This document shows positions 27,093 through 37,628 of a stretch of 64,000 nucleotides of DNA, piece after piece. Numbering within the stretch: position 1 is the stretch's first letter; each line of letters starts with the position of its first letter. The stretch is from Nodosilinea sp. PGN35 (GTDB lineage Bacteria; Cyanobacteriota; Cyanobacteriia; Phormidesmidales; Phormidesmidaceae): the NCBI RefSeq assembly GCF_029109325.1, contig NZ_JAQKQJ010000010.1, forward strand, positions 1,240,001 to 1,304,000, in the 5' to 3' direction. The notes under the pieces are model-generated. The model did no database searches, was not told the origin of the DNA, and was given only the letters and a program-made list of their open reading frames with translations. Made by a program: the position numbers and the translations under genes.

Positions 27093-27617
27093 TTACCGCC
27101 GCCGCTTTTTCGGCCGCCGTCCCTTGCCCTTAGAGGCCGAGGATAGCCAGTCGGTAACGTAGTGGCTGAGGGCACCGAGTTCGAGGCCAGCCACCAGGGC
27201 CAGCCACCAGGGCCAGTAGGTGAGCAGCGCCCAGCCTAGTCCATCCACCAGTTCTCCCCAGGTGAGGGCGGTGCGCTGGGTGCTGTTGAGCAGATCGACG
27301 ACGACTATACCCCCCAGGCCCAGCCAGAGCGATACGTACAGAACTCTGACTGCGGTGCCCACAATTGGCCCGTGGGACCAGGGCGATCGGTGGCGCATGC
27401 TGCCCCGGTAGGGCAGCCAGATCCACCTGAGCCAGCCCCAGCGCTTGTACTGCACCGAGTGAATGTCGAGGTCGGGGCCGAGCATCCAGCCGCCCAGCAA
27501 AAAACCCAGGCAGACCACCGTGGTCAACCAGCCGCTGAGGGTGAGGCGAAAGGCGACCAGCACCACCAGGGGTAGGGCCCAGAGGGTAATGCGATCGTGG
27601 GTGCGGCCTGAGGACAT
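27093..27617 (-). CDS. DUF2227 family membrane protein (putative metal-binding)
   Basis: Integral membrane protein of 174 residues typical of cyanobacteria. Seen: SSGRTHDRITLWALP at the start, a hydrophobic segment (about 15-45) running into GGWMLGPDLDI, the conserved RGSMRHRSPWSHGPI (His-rich; similar arrangement to membrane hydrolases such as YdjM), further TM segments (about 85-105 and 130-155) and GALSHYVTDWLSS, then a very basic tail. The His/Asp set could bind a metal; enzymatic activity is not established. Confidence 0.85.
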   Translation of the reverse strand: MSSGRTHDRITLWALPLVVLVAFRLTLSGWLTTVVCLGFLLGGWMLGPDLDIHSVQYKRWGWLRWIWLPYRGSMRHRSPWSHGPIVGTAVRVLYVSLWLGLGGIVVVDLLNSTQRTALTWGELVDGLGWALLTYWPWWLALVAGLELGALSHYVTDWLSSASKGKGRRPKKRRR

Positions 27618-27696
27618 GGCACAGGTGTACCAGGATTTTGCCCGTCTGGCAAGGGGCGGAGGCGCGGGGCGATCGCCCTCGGCCAGAGCATTGGCG

Positions 27697-29790
27697 TTAG
27701 GCGGTAGTCCCGGTGACCCGGAGAACCGTCTGCAGGAGCACCTCTGGCTCCACCGGCTTGGGCAGGTGCTGCTGAAACCCGTTGGCCAGGGCCTCGGTCT
27801 GGTCAGACAGGCGGGCGTGGGCGGTGATGGCGATCGCCGGAATCTGCGCCTGAGGCGCAGGCAGCTCTGCTCTAATTTTTTGAATCAGGGTGTAGCCATC
27901 CATGTCGGGCATGCTGATATCGCACAGCAGCAGGGCGGGCTGGGTCGCGCCGAGCAGCTCTAACCCCTCCTCGGCGGTGGCCGCCGTGGTTACGATCGCC
28001 CCCTGGGACTGGAGCAGAAAAGCCAGATATTCGCGGGTGTCGGTGTCATCTTCGACAATCAAAATGCTCATATCCGCCAGGGCGCGCGGGGCGACACCGA
28101 CGGGGTTATCCCTCAGGGAGGAGGAGGGAGCGGCGGCGGCGGTTACGGGTACCAGGGGCAGCGCCACGGTAAAGGTGGTGCCCTGGTTGGGGCCGGGGCT
28201 GTCGGCCCAAACGTAGCCCTGGTGCTGTTCGACTAGGTGATAGACGATCGCCAGACCCAGACCCAGGCCCCCCTGGGCACGGGTGGTGCTGCTGTCGGCC
28301 TGACGAAAGCGATCGAAAATGTGGGGCAAAAAGTCGGCGGCGATGCCCATGCCCGTGTCGCGAATTTGCAGCTGGGCATAGCCGGGGGCGTAGGGGGGCG
28401 GGGGCGACACGGGCGCGTGGGCCAAATCGGCCACCACCGTAAGGTGCAGGTCTACTCGCCCCTGCTGGGGGGTAAATTTAATCGCGTTGGTGAGCAGGTT
28501 CCACACCACCTGCTGGAGACGCAGGGCGTCGCCTACGATCTCGAGGCGGGCGGTGTCCTGGAGGTTATCGACCAGGGCGATCGCCTTGGCCTCCGCCGAG
28601 GGCCGCACGGTTTCGAGGGCGGTTTGGGCGATCGCCGCCAGATCTAACGGCTGACAGTGCAGCTGGAGCTTGCCCCGCACAATTTGCGACACGTCGAGAA
28701 TGTCCTCGATCAGCTGTTTTTGGGTGATGGCGTTGCGCTCAATGGTGCTGATGGCGTAGTCGATTTTTTGCGGGTCTAAATTGCGCGATCGCAGCAGGTG
28801 CGACCAGCCCAGAATCGAATTTAGCGGCGTGCGCAGCTCGTGGGAGAGCACCGCGATAAATTCGTCCTTCATGCGGTTGGCGGTCTCGGCCTCCTGGCGG
28901 GCCGCCTGCTCGCGAATCACCTGGGCGCTGGCGGCCTCGGCCAGCTTGCGCTCGGTGATGTCTTCGACGGTGCCCACGTAGCCGAGAAACTGTTTCTGCT
29001 CCGACACCAGCCGCGCCGAGCGAATGGAGACCCAGCGATGGGCTGTTTCCTCCGACTGAAACCGAAATTCCTGGGAATAGTCCTGCCCGTCTTCGAGGTA
29101 GGCGGCCCAGGTGGAGTGGGCGACGGCCAGGTCATCGGGGTGTACCGAAACCAGCCAGCTCTGCTGGGGCTGGGTCTCGGCGGAGCCACAGCAAATACTC
29201 TGAAACCGGGGGTTGGTATAGACGCAGTAGCCCTCGGTATCGGTGACAAAGACCCCCAGGGGAGAACAGGCACTCAGCAGCCGAAAGCGCTCTTCACTCG
29301 TCTGCAGTTCGGTGTTGATGGCCTCTAGCTGAGCGGCCTGCTGCTGCAGGGCCTGGGTCTGCTGCTGCAACATTTCGGTCTTTTGGCGCAGCGCCTCGCT
29401 CTTCTTAAACAGCTCAATAAAAATAGCCACCTTTGACAGCAAAATGTTGGGGGCGATGGGCTTGATTAAATAATCGACGGCCCCCAGGGCATAGCCCTTA
29501 AACATAAACTGTTCGTTGCTGCTAAAAGCGGTGAGAAAAATGATCGGCGTGTCCCGCGATCGCTGGCGATGGCGAATCAGCGTGGCCACCTCAAAGCCAT
29601 CCATTTGAGGCATTTGCACATCCAGCAAAATTACCGCAAAATCGTCTTGAAGCAGGCAGCGCAGAGCCTCTTCCCCCGACGTTGACTTCACCAGGTTGGC
29701 TCCTAAATCTCCCAGAATGGCCTCCAGGGCTACCAGGTTTTCGGGCTGGTCGTCCACCAGCAAAATATTTACCGGAGATTCGCTCTGCAT
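27697..29790 (-). CDS. Hybrid histidine kinase: REC-PAS-HisKA-HATPase-REC
   Basis: Soluble phosphorelay protein of 697 residues. Domains: N-terminal receiver (about 1-125; VDDQPENL, phospho-Asp in VILLDVQMPQMDG, Lys in YLIKPIAP), Gln-rich coiled coil (125-165), PAS (about 168-285), HisKA ([10 protein letters not shown], about 316), HATPase (NLLTNAIKF, DTGMGIA, GLGLGLAIV; about 415-540), C-terminal receiver (about 575-690; DISMPDMDG). It is the last gene of a minus-strand set kinase-cheR-cheB-kinase, 2 nt after the cheB stop. An intact receiver at each end means it can both accept and pass on phosphate. Confidence 0.92.
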   Translation of the reverse strand: MQSESPVNILLVDDQPENLVALEAILGDLGANLVKSTSGEEALRCLLQDDFAVILLDVQMPQMDGFEVATLIRHRQRSRDTPIIFLTAFSSNEQFMFKGYALGAVDYLIKPIAPNILLSKVAIFIELFKKSEALRQKTEMLQQQTQALQQQAAQLEAINTELQTSEERFRLLSACSPLGVFVTDTEGYCVYTNPRFQSICCGSAETQPQQSWLVSVHPDDLAVAHSTWAAYLEDGQDYSQEFRFQSEETAHRWVSIRSARLVSEQKQFLGYVGTVEDITERKLAEAASAQVIREQAARQEAETANRMKDEFIAVLSHELRTPLNSILGWSHLLRSRNLDPQKIDYAISTIERNAITQKQLIEDILDVSQIVRGKLQLHCQPLDLAAIAQTALETVRPSAEAKAIALVDNLQDTARLEIVGDALRLQQVVWNLLTNAIKFTPQQGRVDLHLTVVADLAHAPVSPPPPYAPGYAQLQIRDTGMGIAADFLPHIFDRFRQADSSTTRAQGGLGLGLAIVYHLVEQHQGYVWADSPGPNQGTTFTVALPLVPVTAAAAPSSSLRDNPVGVAPRALADMSILIVEDDTDTREYLAFLLQSQGAIVTTAATAEEGLELLGATQPALLLCDISMPDMDGYTLIQKIRAELPAPQAQIPAIAITAHARLSDQTEALANGFQQHLPKPVEPEVLLQTVLRVTGTTA

Positions 29791-29792
29791 GG

Positions 29793-30365
29793 TTAACCTC
29801 CCGTCGCGGCGCAGAGGTGAATTAATCGCGGCGCAATATCCCCCAGGGGCAGCACCCAGTCGGCGGCGGCGGCGGCGATCGCCGCCTTGGGCAGTACCGG
29901 GCTTTCCGCCGTAGCCGGATCTTGCACAATGGCGACTCCCCCCCGCCTCTGGAGAGTCGTTAACCCCTGCACGCCGTCCTGGTTAGCTCCAGTCAAAATG
30001 ACGCCAATCACGCGATCGCTGTAAACATCGGCGGCGGATTCTAACAGCACATCAATGGAGGGGCGAGCATAGGAAACAGGTTCATCAACAGACAGCGAAA
30101 AATACCCGTATTCTACCAGTAAATGATAGTCGGCGGGGGCAAGATAAACATGCCCTGGCTGAATGCGTTCTTTGTCCTCGACTTCGTGCACGGGTAGAAC
30201 CGTAAACTGTTGCAAAAAGGTGCCCAAACTTGGGTCAGACTCCCGATGGCGATGCTGGACGACGGCGATCGCCGCCGGAAATTCTTTGGGCAGAGCGCCA
30301 AGCAAAATTTTTAAGGCCGACAATCCGCCCAGGGAAGTGCCCATAACAATTAATTCATAGGCCAC
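29793..30365 (-). CDS. CheB-type protein-glutamate methylesterase, catalytic domain only
   Basis: Removes methyl groups from glutamate side chains (in classic systems, of chemoreceptors). The 190 residues cover only the methylesterase domain; the receiver domain of canonical CheB is absent. The catalytic triad is visible: Ser11 in MGTSLGG, His38 in VVQHRH, Asp in ILTGANQDG (about 131). It overlaps cheR by 1 nt and is followed by a hybrid kinase 2 nt later, so the three are one transcript. No chemoreceptor or CheA/CheW occurs in the window. Confidence 0.92.
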   Translation of the reverse strand: MAYELIVMGTSLGGLSALKILLGALPKEFPAAIAVVQHRHRESDPSLGTFLQQFTVLPVHEVEDKERIQPGHVYLAPADYHLLVEYGYFSLSVDEPVSYARPSIDVLLESAADVYSDRVIGVILTGANQDGVQGLTTLQRRGGVAIVQDPATAESPVLPKAAIAAAAADWVLPLGDIAPRLIHLCAATGG

Positions 30366-31246
30366 TAATTGCGTCTCCTATAAATCTTTTCGGGTCTGAC
30401 TAAATCATCGTAGGCGCTCTCATATTTTGTAAAGCGGATGGTTTCTTGCTTGCCCAGGGCGAGAATGCCAAACTTACACAGGCTGTTATAAAACAGCTCA
30501 TGCACCTGATTTTGCAGCGCTTGGTTAAAGTAGATCAGCACGTTGCGACAGAGAATTACGTTGAATTCATTAAACGAGCCGTCGGTCACCAGGTTGTGCT
30601 CGCCAAACACAATCCGTTCCCGCAGGGCGGGCCGCAAAATAGCGTGGTTGTAGTTGGCCGTGTAGTATTCCGAAAAGGTGCGCTGTCCGCCGGCCTTTAG
30701 ATACAGCTGGGTGTAGTCCTGCATTTGCTTGTAGGGATAAATTCCCTGACGGGCGATTTGCAGCACCCGGTCGTTGGCGTCGGTGGCATAGATGCGACAG
30801 CGGGGGTAGAGCCCTTCCTCTTGCAGCAGAATGGCCATGGAGTAGACCTCCTGCCCGGTGGAGCAGCCCGCATGCCAGATGCGAAAGAAGGGATAAGTGC
30901 GCAGCAGGGGCACCACCTGCTGGCGGAAGGCCATGTAGAAGGTGGGATCTCGGAACATGGCGGTGGTGTTGACCGTGAGCCCCAGCAGCAGGCGCTCGGC
31001 GCAGGCGCGATCGCGCAACACCAGTGCTTGCAGCTGAGCTACCGAGGCCACCCTTTCAGTTCTCAAAAAGCTTTGAATGCGCCGCTTGAGGGAGGCCGGG
31101 GCATAGTTGCGAAAATCGTAGCCATACCGACGATATAGCCCTTCAACTAGCAAATGAATATCGACATCGTCTGGTTTCAAGAGCTCCGCCAGCCCCTGGC
31201 CGCCTGTGCAAACAACTGGTTCAAAGAGTCCTCCGAGGTACAGCAC
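30365..31246 (-). CDS. CheR-type protein-glutamate O-methyltransferase
   Basis: SAM-dependent methylation of glutamates. Seen: N-terminal helical CheR domain (about 30-95, with RRIQSFLRTERV), then the SAM domain with FRDPTFYMAFR, HAGCSTGQEVYSMAILL (SAM loop), IYATDANDRVL, FNVILCRNVLIYFN and the end KYESAYDDLVR. The GTG start is uncertain; the family core begins near residue 27, so a start further inside (for example TTG at 31180, behind GGAG) is possible. It is the second gene of the phosphorelay cluster. Confidence 0.9.
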   Translation of the reverse strand: MLYLGGLFEPVVCTGGQGLAELLKPDDVDIHLLVEGLYRRYGYDFRNYAPASLKRRIQSFLRTERVASVAQLQALVLRDRACAERLLLGLTVNTTAMFRDPTFYMAFRQQVVPLLRTYPFFRIWHAGCSTGQEVYSMAILLQEEGLYPRCRIYATDANDRVLQIARQGIYPYKQMQDYTQLYLKAGGQRTFSEYYTANYNHAILRPALRERIVFGEHNLVTDGSFNEFNVILCRNVLIYFNQALQNQVHELFYNSLCKFGILALGKQETIRFTKYESAYDDLVRPEKIYRRRN

Positions 31247-31495
31247 TGGCCAGGTAGCTAGGCATAGGGGCCGCTAGCAAGCCAAGATTGAGGGGCGATC
31301 TGGCCCACCGTCGCCATCTCTCAGGAGGGTTGGTCTTGAGACTGGCCTGGGGGGGATAACTGGCGATAGGTCAATTTTAGCCTGGGTACCCCTCAGCTGG
31401 AGCGCGATCGCCGTCTACGCCCAGGCCATCTTTGCCCCATTTTGGCCCAATCCCACCGGTCAGGAGTATTCCCTGGGAAAGATCTTGGCCCAGGG

Positions 31496-34400
31496 CTACT
31501 GATACAGCCACAGGCGCAGCAGGGTGAGCAGCTGCTCGGTATCGACGGGTTTGGTGATGTAGTCGGAGGCCCCGGCTTCGATGCACTTTTCGCGATCGCC
31601 CTGCATGGCCTTGGCGGTCAGGGCGATGATGGGCAGCGATCGAAACTGCTCTCGTCTGCGGATCAGGCGCGTGGTCTCGTAGCCGTCAAGCTCGGGCATC
31701 ATCACATCCATCAGCACGATGCCGACATCGGGGTTGGCCCGCAGGGTCTCAATGCCTTCGCGGCCGTTTTCGGCAAACACCACCGCCATGTCGTACTGCT
31801 CCAGCAGGCTGGTGAGGGCAAAGATATTGCGCACGTCATCGTCAATGATCAGCACTTTTTTGCCCGCCAGGGCCGGGTCGCTGTGCTGCAAGCGCTCTAG
31901 CATTTGCTGCTGGCTCGGCGGTAGGTCTGCCTGCACCCGGTGCAAAAACAGGGCGGTTTCATCCAGCAGCCGCTCGGGCGATCGCACATCTTTGATGATG
32001 ATGGTCTCGGCCAGACGGCGCAGCTGGGTTTCTTCGGCCTCGGTCAGGTCTTGGCCGGTGTAGACGATGATCGGCAGCCGCACCAGGGCCGGATCCTGCT
32101 TGATCTGCTCCAGCAGCTCAAAGCCATTCATGTCGGGCAGACCCAGATCGAGCACGATGCAGTCGCAGGGCTGGGAGCGGAGGGTCTCCAGGGCCGCCGC
32201 CCCCGTATGAACCGCAGTGCTGGTGACATCGCCGCCGCCGATCAGCTCGATGATACTCTGGGCCTGCACCGGGTCATCTTCGATCACCAGCAGGTAGCGC
32301 ACCCGGCGCTCTATGAACTGTTTGATGTCGATCAGGGTCTGGGTCAAGATTTCGGGGGCGACGGGTTTTTGAATGTGGGCGATCGCCCCCATCTGAAACT
32401 CCTGCTGCTGCTGGTCATTTACCGTCAAAATATGCACCGGAATGTGGCGGGTAGCGGGATCGTGCTTGAGCTGTTCGAGCACCGCCAGGCCGTCCATATC
32501 GGGCAGATGCAGATCTAGGGTGATGGCGTTGGGCACAAACTGCTGGGCCAGGGCCAGGCCGGTCTGTCCCTGGAGCGCGATCAACACCTTAAACCCCTGC
32601 CCTCGGGCCATTTCAATCAAAATGCGGGCAAAGTTGGGGTCATCCTCAACGATTAGCAGCACCGGCTCGGCACTGCTCTGCCCGGCGGCCCCGAGGGCGG
32701 CCCGATCGTCCTCCAGGGTGTCGGGCAGCGGCGGCAGCGCCTCCGGGGAAGAGATGGCGGGCGGGGCCGGGGCCGCCAGGGCCAGGTCGGGGGCCGGGTT
32801 GGCAAAGGGGCGATCGCCCCGCTGGGCCCGCACCTGAAGCACCTCGCCATCGGTCAAAGGGGCCGCGTAGCGCTCCGGCAGGTACAGGGTAAAGGTGCTG
32901 CCCTGGTCGGGGGCGCTTTGCAGCTCCAGGGTGCCCCCCAGCAGCTGGGCCAGCTGGAGGCTGATCGACAGCCCCAGCCCGGTGCCACCGTACTTGCGGC
33001 TGGTGGTGCCGTCGGCCTGCTGAAACGCGCCAAAAATACTGTGCTGTTTTTCTGGCGGAATGCCGATGCCGGTGTCGGTGACGGCAAAGGCCACCCGACC
33101 GTCGGCCACCGGCAAGATCTCCACCGTCACCCCGCCCCGCTCCGTGAACTTGATGGCATTGGAGATCAGGTTTTTGAGAATCTGCTGCAGGCGTCTGGGA
33201 TCGGTGGCCAGAGTTGAAGGCAGGCCCTCGTCCAGCTGTACCTCAAACCGCAGCCCCTTGTTGGTGGCGGTGGGCTGGAAGGTGCGCTCTAGCTCAAACT
33301 GAATGGCGCTAAAGGCCAGCGACTCTACCGCCACCACCATGGTTCCCGACTCAATTTTGGCCATGTCGAGAATGTCGTTGATCAGCGAGAGCAGGTCTGC
33401 CCCGGCGGAGTAGATGGTGCGGCTGTAGTCCACCTGCTTGGTGGTCAGGTTGCCCTCGCTGTTGTCGCTGAGCATCTTGGCCAAAATCAGCAGGCTGTTG
33501 AGGGGCGTCCGCAGCTCGTGGGACATGTTGGCCAAAAACTCTGACTTGTACTGGGACGACTGGGCCAGCTGGCGGGCCTGATCCTCTAGCTCCTGGCGGG
33601 CCACCTCGATTTCGTGATTTTTGCGCTCCACCTGCTGCTTTTGGGTTTCCAGCAGCTCGGCCTTTTCCTCCAGCTCTTCGTTGAGCTGCTGGAGCTCTTC
33701 GTTGGACTGCTGCAATTCTTCCTGCTGCTGCTGGAGCTCGATCTCTGACTCTTGCAGCGACTGGGTGCGCTCTTCGAGCAGCTGGTTGCTGTGCAGCAGC
33801 TCTTCCTGCTGCTGACGCAGCTCCTCGGTCAGCACCTGCGATCGCTCCAGCAGTCTCTGGGTCTGCCTGTAGGCGGCGATCGCATTGATCATCACCCCCG
33901 TCAGAGCGCTGGCCTCCTCCAAAAAGGCCAGCTGAAGATCGTCAAAGCGATCGAAAGACGCCAGCTCAAGCACCCCCTGCACCGCTTTTTCAAACATCAG
34001 AGGCAGCACCACAATGGTGAGGGGCGGGGCCGATCCCAGACCCGAGCGAATCTGAATGTAGTCCTCCGGCACCTGGGTGAGCACAATACGCCGCTTTTCC
34101 AGGGCGCACTGCCCCACCAGCCCCTCCCCCAGGGCAAACTCGTTCGACAGGTGCTTGCGCTCCTGGTAGGCATAGCTGCTCAACAGCTTGAGCCGAGGCG
34201 GTTCGCTGGTGGAGTCCAGCAGGTACAGCACCCCCTGCTGGGCCTCCACCAGGGGAGCCACGTAGGTCAGCATCAGCTCCGCCAGGGTTTCGAGGCTGCG
34301 CTGCCCCTGGAGCTGCTGGGACAGGTCCGCTAGGTTAGACTTCAGCCAGCGCTGCTCTTCGTTAGCGCGAATGGTCTCCCGCAGGTTGCTCACCATCTGG

Positions 34401-35149
34401 CTGAAGGTGCGCGTCAGAATGCCGGTTTCATCCTGGGAGGTGCTGTCGGGCAGGGTGACGGATAAATCGCCGTCGGCCAGCTGCTCTGCGGTCTTAGACA
34501 GTTTGCGCAGGGGATCAGAAATGTTGCGCGACAGTCCCCAGCCCACCAGCGACAGCACAACAAACGAGATTGGAATGCCAAAGGCGATGGTGTAGAGCGT
34601 CTGCCGGGAAGAGAGCTGAGCCTGGGCAGCGCGCTCCTCAAGCAGAATCTCCTCCTGCTGAACCATCTCATCGATCCGCTCCCGCACCTGATCCATCAGG
34701 CGACGCCCATTGTCGGTCAAGATAAAGTCCTGGGCCGCCGTAAATCCCCCGGTATCTCGGAGGCGAATGCCCTCCGCCAGGCGATCAAGCCGGGCCTCGA
34801 CCAGTGGTTCAAGGTTGGCCAAACGGCTCTGAATGACCGGGTTATCTACAGTGAGCTGGCGCAGGGCCCCATAGCGGGTGTCAATTTCCGCCAGGGCGGT
34901 GTCGTAGGGTTCCAGATAGCGTCGCTGCCCCGTAATCAGGTAGCCCCGCTGGCCGGTTTCGGCGTTGATCAACTCAGTTTCTAACTCGTTGAGGTGGGCC
35001 AAAATCTGGTAAGACTGCTTTTCCCGCTCGGCATTGCGGATCAGGCTGGTGGTGGTGCGGTAGGCAACGGCTCCCAGCACGGCCAGGAGGGTCAGCCCCA
35101 GGGCAAATCCAGCCCCGATGCGTGTGCCAATTTTGAAGCGGTTGACCAT
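31496..35149 (-). CDS. Large membrane hybrid kinase: CHASE3-HAMP-GAF-HisKA-HATPase-REC-REC-REC
   Basis: Sensor of 1217 residues. Order: TM1 (about 10-30), CHASE3 extracytoplasmic domain (about 40-180; [12 protein letters not shown]), TM2 (about 185-205), HAMP (205-260), GAF (about 270-430), a long Gln/Glu coiled coil (430-535), HisKA ([12 protein letters not shown], about 545), HATPase ([25 protein letters not shown]), then three receivers starting near 830, 953 and 1096, all with an acidic pair and phospho-Asp ([30 protein letters not shown]). It is first in the cluster with cheR, cheB and a second hybrid kinase. Confidence 0.93.
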   Translation of the reverse strand: MVNRFKIGTRIGAGFALGLTLLAVLGAVAYRTTTSLIRNAEREKQSYQILAHLNELETELINAETGQRGYLITGQRRYLEPYDTALAEIDTRYGALRQLTVDNPVIQSRLANLEPLVEARLDRLAEGIRLRDTGGFTAAQDFILTDNGRRLMDQVRERIDEMVQQEEILLEERAAQAQLSSRQTLYTIAFGIPISFVVLSLVGWGLSRNISDPLRKLSKTAEQLADGDLSVTLPDSTSQDETGILTRTFSQMVSNLRETIRANEEQRWLKSNLADLSQQLQGQRSLETLAELMLTYVAPLVEAQQGVLYLLDSTSEPPRLKLLSSYAYQERKHLSNEFALGEGLVGQCALEKRRIVLTQVPEDYIQIRSGLGSAPPLTIVVLPLMFEKAVQGVLELASFDRFDDLQLAFLEEASALTGVMINAIAAYRQTQRLLERSQVLTEELRQQQEELLHSNQLLEERTQSLQESEIELQQQQEELQQSNEELQQLNEELEEKAELLETQKQQVERKNHEIEVARQELEDQARQLAQSSQYKSEFLANMSHELRTPLNSLLILAKMLSDNSEGNLTTKQVDYSRTIYSAGADLLSLINDILDMAKIESGTMVVAVESLAFSAIQFELERTFQPTATNKGLRFEVQLDEGLPSTLATDPRRLQQILKNLISNAIKFTERGGVTVEILPVADGRVAFAVTDTGIGIPPEKQHSIFGAFQQADGTTSRKYGGTGLGLSISLQLAQLLGGTLELQSAPDQGSTFTLYLPERYAAPLTDGEVLQVRAQRGDRPFANPAPDLALAAPAPPAISSPEALPPLPDTLEDDRAALGAAGQSSAEPVLLIVEDDPNFARILIEMARGQGFKVLIALQGQTGLALAQQFVPNAITLDLHLPDMDGLAVLEQLKHDPATRHIPVHILTVNDQQQQEFQMGAIAHIQKPVAPEILTQTLIDIKQFIERRVRYLLVIEDDPVQAQSIIELIGGGDVTSTAVHTGAAALETLRSQPCDCIVLDLGLPDMNGFELLEQIKQDPALVRLPIIVYTGQDLTEAEETQLRRLAETIIIKDVRSPERLLDETALFLHRVQADLPPSQQQMLERLQHSDPALAGKKVLIIDDDVRNIFALTSLLEQYDMAVVFAENGREGIETLRANPDVGIVLMDVMMPELDGYETTRLIRRREQFRSLPIIALTAKAMQGDREKCIEAGASDYITKPVDTEQLLTLLRLWLYQ

Positions 35150-35250
35150 GGCCTATCACCATCGAACTAACGCATTATCCCAGGGAACCGCCCGAGGGCG
35201 CTCTGTTTCTTTGCCCAAACCAAGCGCCTAGGTGCGACTTACCATGCCCG

Positions 35251-35279
35251 CAGTCCATGGACTCGCGGCCCATGGACTG
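35251..35279. promoter_or_regulatory. 10-bp inverted repeat upstream of the phosphorelay cluster
   Basis: CAGTCCATGG and CCATGGACTG separated by 9 nt, about 100 bp upstream of the large kinase start. It could be an operator or an RNA hairpin; no known site matches. Confidence 0.4.
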
Positions 35280-35309
35280 GCTGGGGCTAGGCTGCCCTCT
35301 TAGACAGCC

Positions 35310-35344
35310 AAAGCCCCAGGGCTACTAGAGCACCCTGGGGCTTT
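35310..35344 (-). terminator. Terminator of the transketolase gene
   Basis: A perfect 12-bp stem, AAAGCCCCAGGG with CCCTGGGGCTTT, around an 11-nt loop, 43 bp beyond the tkt stop. It also shields the divergent-facing kinase cluster. Confidence 0.8.
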
Positions 35345-35387
35345 CAGCTAGACGATCTCAGCTATTTCAGCGGGAGCTCTAGAACCT

Positions 35388-37394
35388 CTAGCCCAGCAGC
35401 GCTTTGGCACGGCTAACGACGTTCTCGACGGTGAAGCCAAACTTCTCCATCACCAGGCCGCCGGGGGCGGAGGCCCCAAAGCGATCGACGCCAACCACAT
35501 CGCCCTCAGCACCCACGTAGCGGCACCAGCCCATGGTGATGCCCGCTTCCACCGCCAGGCGCTTGGTGACGGCCTTGGGCAGCACCGATTCCTGGTAGGC
35601 GGCGTCCTGGGCATCGAACAGCTCCCAGGAGGGCATGGAGACTACCCGCACCTTAGTACCGCTTGCCCGCAGCTCCTGGGCGGCATCGACACAGAGGCTG
35701 ACCTCGCTGCCGGTGCCAATTAAGATCAGGTCGGGGGTGCCGTCGCAGTCGTCCACGGTATAGGCCCCCTTGGCCACACCCTCTATCGAAGAACCGGGCA
35801 AGTTGGGCAGGTTTTGGCGGCTAAAGGCCATCAGCGTGGGGGTCTTGCGGTGCTCCACGGCGATCTTGTAGGCTCCCGAGGTCTCGGTGCCGTCGGCGGG
35901 GCGAATCACGATCAGGTTGGGGATGGCCCGCAGGGAGGCGATGGTCTCCACCGGCTGGTGGGTGGGGCCGTCTTCGCCCAGACCGATGGAGTCGTGGGTC
36001 ATGACGTAGATCACCCCCGCCTGGGAGAGGGCCGACAGGCGAATTGCCGCCCGCATGTAGTCGGCAAACACCAGGAAGGTGGCGCAGTAGGGAATCAGGC
36101 CCGAGTTGTGCAGGGCAATGCCGTTGCAGATCGCCCCCATGCCGTGCTCGCGGACGCCGAAGCGCAGGTTGCGGTTTTCGTAGGCCCCCTTCTGGAAGCT
36201 GCCGGAGATCTTCAGCTCGGTCAGGTTGGAGTGGGTCAGGTCGGCGGAGCCGCCGATCAGCTCAGGGAGAGCCGGAGCCAGGGCGTTGAGGGTGATCTCG
36301 GAGTTCTTTCGGGTGGCCAGGGCCTTGTCTTCGGGGGTGTAGGTGGGCAATGCGTCGGCCCAGCCCTCGGGTAGTTTGCCCGCCAGCATGCGCTCAAACT
36401 CGGCGGCCTCGGCGGCGTACTTGGTGCGGTAGGTGGCGAGGGTTTCTTCCCACTCGGCCTGGAGACTGGCACCGCGCTCGACGGCTTTGCGCATGTGGCT
36501 GAGGGCATCTTCGGGCACTTCAAAGTCGCCGTAGCTCCAGCCCAGGTTTTCGCGGGTGAGCTTAATTTCGTCGCCGCCCAGGGCTGCGCCGTGGACGCCA
36601 GCGGTATTTTGCTTGTTGGGGGAACCGTAGCCGATGGTAGTGGTGACCTTGATCAGCGAGGGGCGATCGCTGACCGATTTAGCTTCTTCGATCGCCTTGG
36701 CAATCCCATCCAAATCAGTATTGCCGTCCTCCACGTGCTGCACGTGCCAACCGTAGGCCTCAAACCGCTTACCCACATCCTCGGTGAAGGAGATATCGGT
36801 GGAGCCGTCGATGGAGATGTGGTTGTCGTCGTAGAGGGCAATCAGCTTGCCCAGGCCCAGGTGACCCGCCAGGGAGCAGGCTTCGCCCGAAACCCCTTCC
36901 ATGTTGCAGCCGTCGCCCAAAATCACGTAGGTGTAGTGGTCTACCAGGGTGGCGTCGGGCTTATTGAACTTGGCCGCCAGGTGAGCCTCGGCCATGGCCA
37001 GACCGACGGCGTTGGCAATGCCCTGACCCAGGGGGCCGGTGGTGACTTCGACACCGGGGGTTTCAAAGTTTTCGGGGTGGCCGGGGGTGCGAGCGCCCCA
37101 CTGGCGGAACTGCTTGATGTCGTCCAGCGTCACGCTGTCAAAACCGCTCAGGTAGAGCAGGGCGTACTGCAGCATGCAGCCGTGGCCGGCCGACAGCACA
37201 AAGCGATCGCGGTTAAACCACTGGGGGTTTTTGGGGTTAACCCGCATAAACTTATCCCACAGTACGTAGGCCATGGGCGCAGCCCCCATGGGCAGACCGG
37301 GGTGACCAGACTTGGCCTTTTCCACCGCATCGATCGCGAGGAAGCGAATGGAATTAATACAGAGTTCTTCCAGGGATTGGGTTGCAACAGCCAT
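35388..37394 (-). CDS. tkt: Transketolase
   Basis: Thiamine-diphosphate enzyme of the Calvin cycle and pentose phosphate pathway, moving two-carbon units between sugar phosphates. The 668 residues match family length. Seen: [35 protein letters not shown], the ThDP/metal motif [13 protein letters not shown] (about 155), [23 protein letters not shown] with the catalytic Glu, and [18 protein letters not shown]. It is preceded on the same strand by acpP and fabF, but the 234-bp gap suggests its own promoter. Confidence 0.97.
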   Translation of the reverse strand: MAVATQSLEELCINSIRFLAIDAVEKAKSGHPGLPMGAAPMAYVLWDKFMRVNPKNPQWFNRDRFVLSAGHGCMLQYALLYLSGFDSVTLDDIKQFRQWGARTPGHPENFETPGVEVTTGPLGQGIANAVGLAMAEAHLAAKFNKPDATLVDHYTYVILGDGCNMEGVSGEACSLAGHLGLGKLIALYDDNHISIDGSTDISFTEDVGKRFEAYGWHVQHVEDGNTDLDGIAKAIEEAKSVSDRPSLIKVTTTIGYGSPNKQNTAGVHGAALGGDEIKLTRENLGWSYGDFEVPEDALSHMRKAVERGASLQAEWEETLATYRTKYAAEAAEFERMLAGKLPEGWADALPTYTPEDKALATRKNSEITLNALAPALPELIGGSADLTHSNLTELKISGSFQKGAYENRNLRFGVREHGMGAICNGIALHNSGLIPYCATFLVFADYMRAAIRLSALSQAGVIYVMTHDSIGLGEDGPTHQPVETIASLRAIPNLIVIRPADGTETSGAYKIAVEHRKTPTLMAFSRQNLPNLPGSSIEGVAKGAYTVDDCDGTPDLILIGTGSEVSLCVDAAQELRASGTKVRVVSMPSWELFDAQDAAYQESVLPKAVTKRLAVEAGITMGWCRYVGAEGDVVGVDRFGASAPGGLVMEKFGFTVENVVSRAKALLG

Positions 37395-37596
37395 AGGTTC
37401 AACAGCTTAACGACGGTTTTTCGGAGCAGCACGCAGCACTAGGATTAGCCCAGGGGCTAACAAGGTTATCGGCCTAAATCGATTGAGACCCCACACACAG
37501 CCTTGCCTTTCAGCAGACCCCGCAACCAGACGATTGTCAATACCCTCTGGCTAGACAAGGCACAAACCTCAAGCGCCGGACGGCACGTTTTAGGTC

Positions 37597-37602
37597 ATTA
37601 TA
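37597..37602 (-). promoter_or_regulatory. Possible -10 box of tkt
   Basis: On the minus strand this reads TATAAT (in GCTAGGTATAATGACC), about 200 nt upstream of the tkt start. No good -35 hexamer was seen, so this is tentative. Confidence 0.4.
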
Positions 37603-37628
37603 CCTAGCAATCGTTTCAATCCGTAGCC

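Noticed and set aside
36495..37442. A 315-codon open frame opposite the transketolase gene
   Set aside because: Shadow of tkt; tkt is conserved along its full length.
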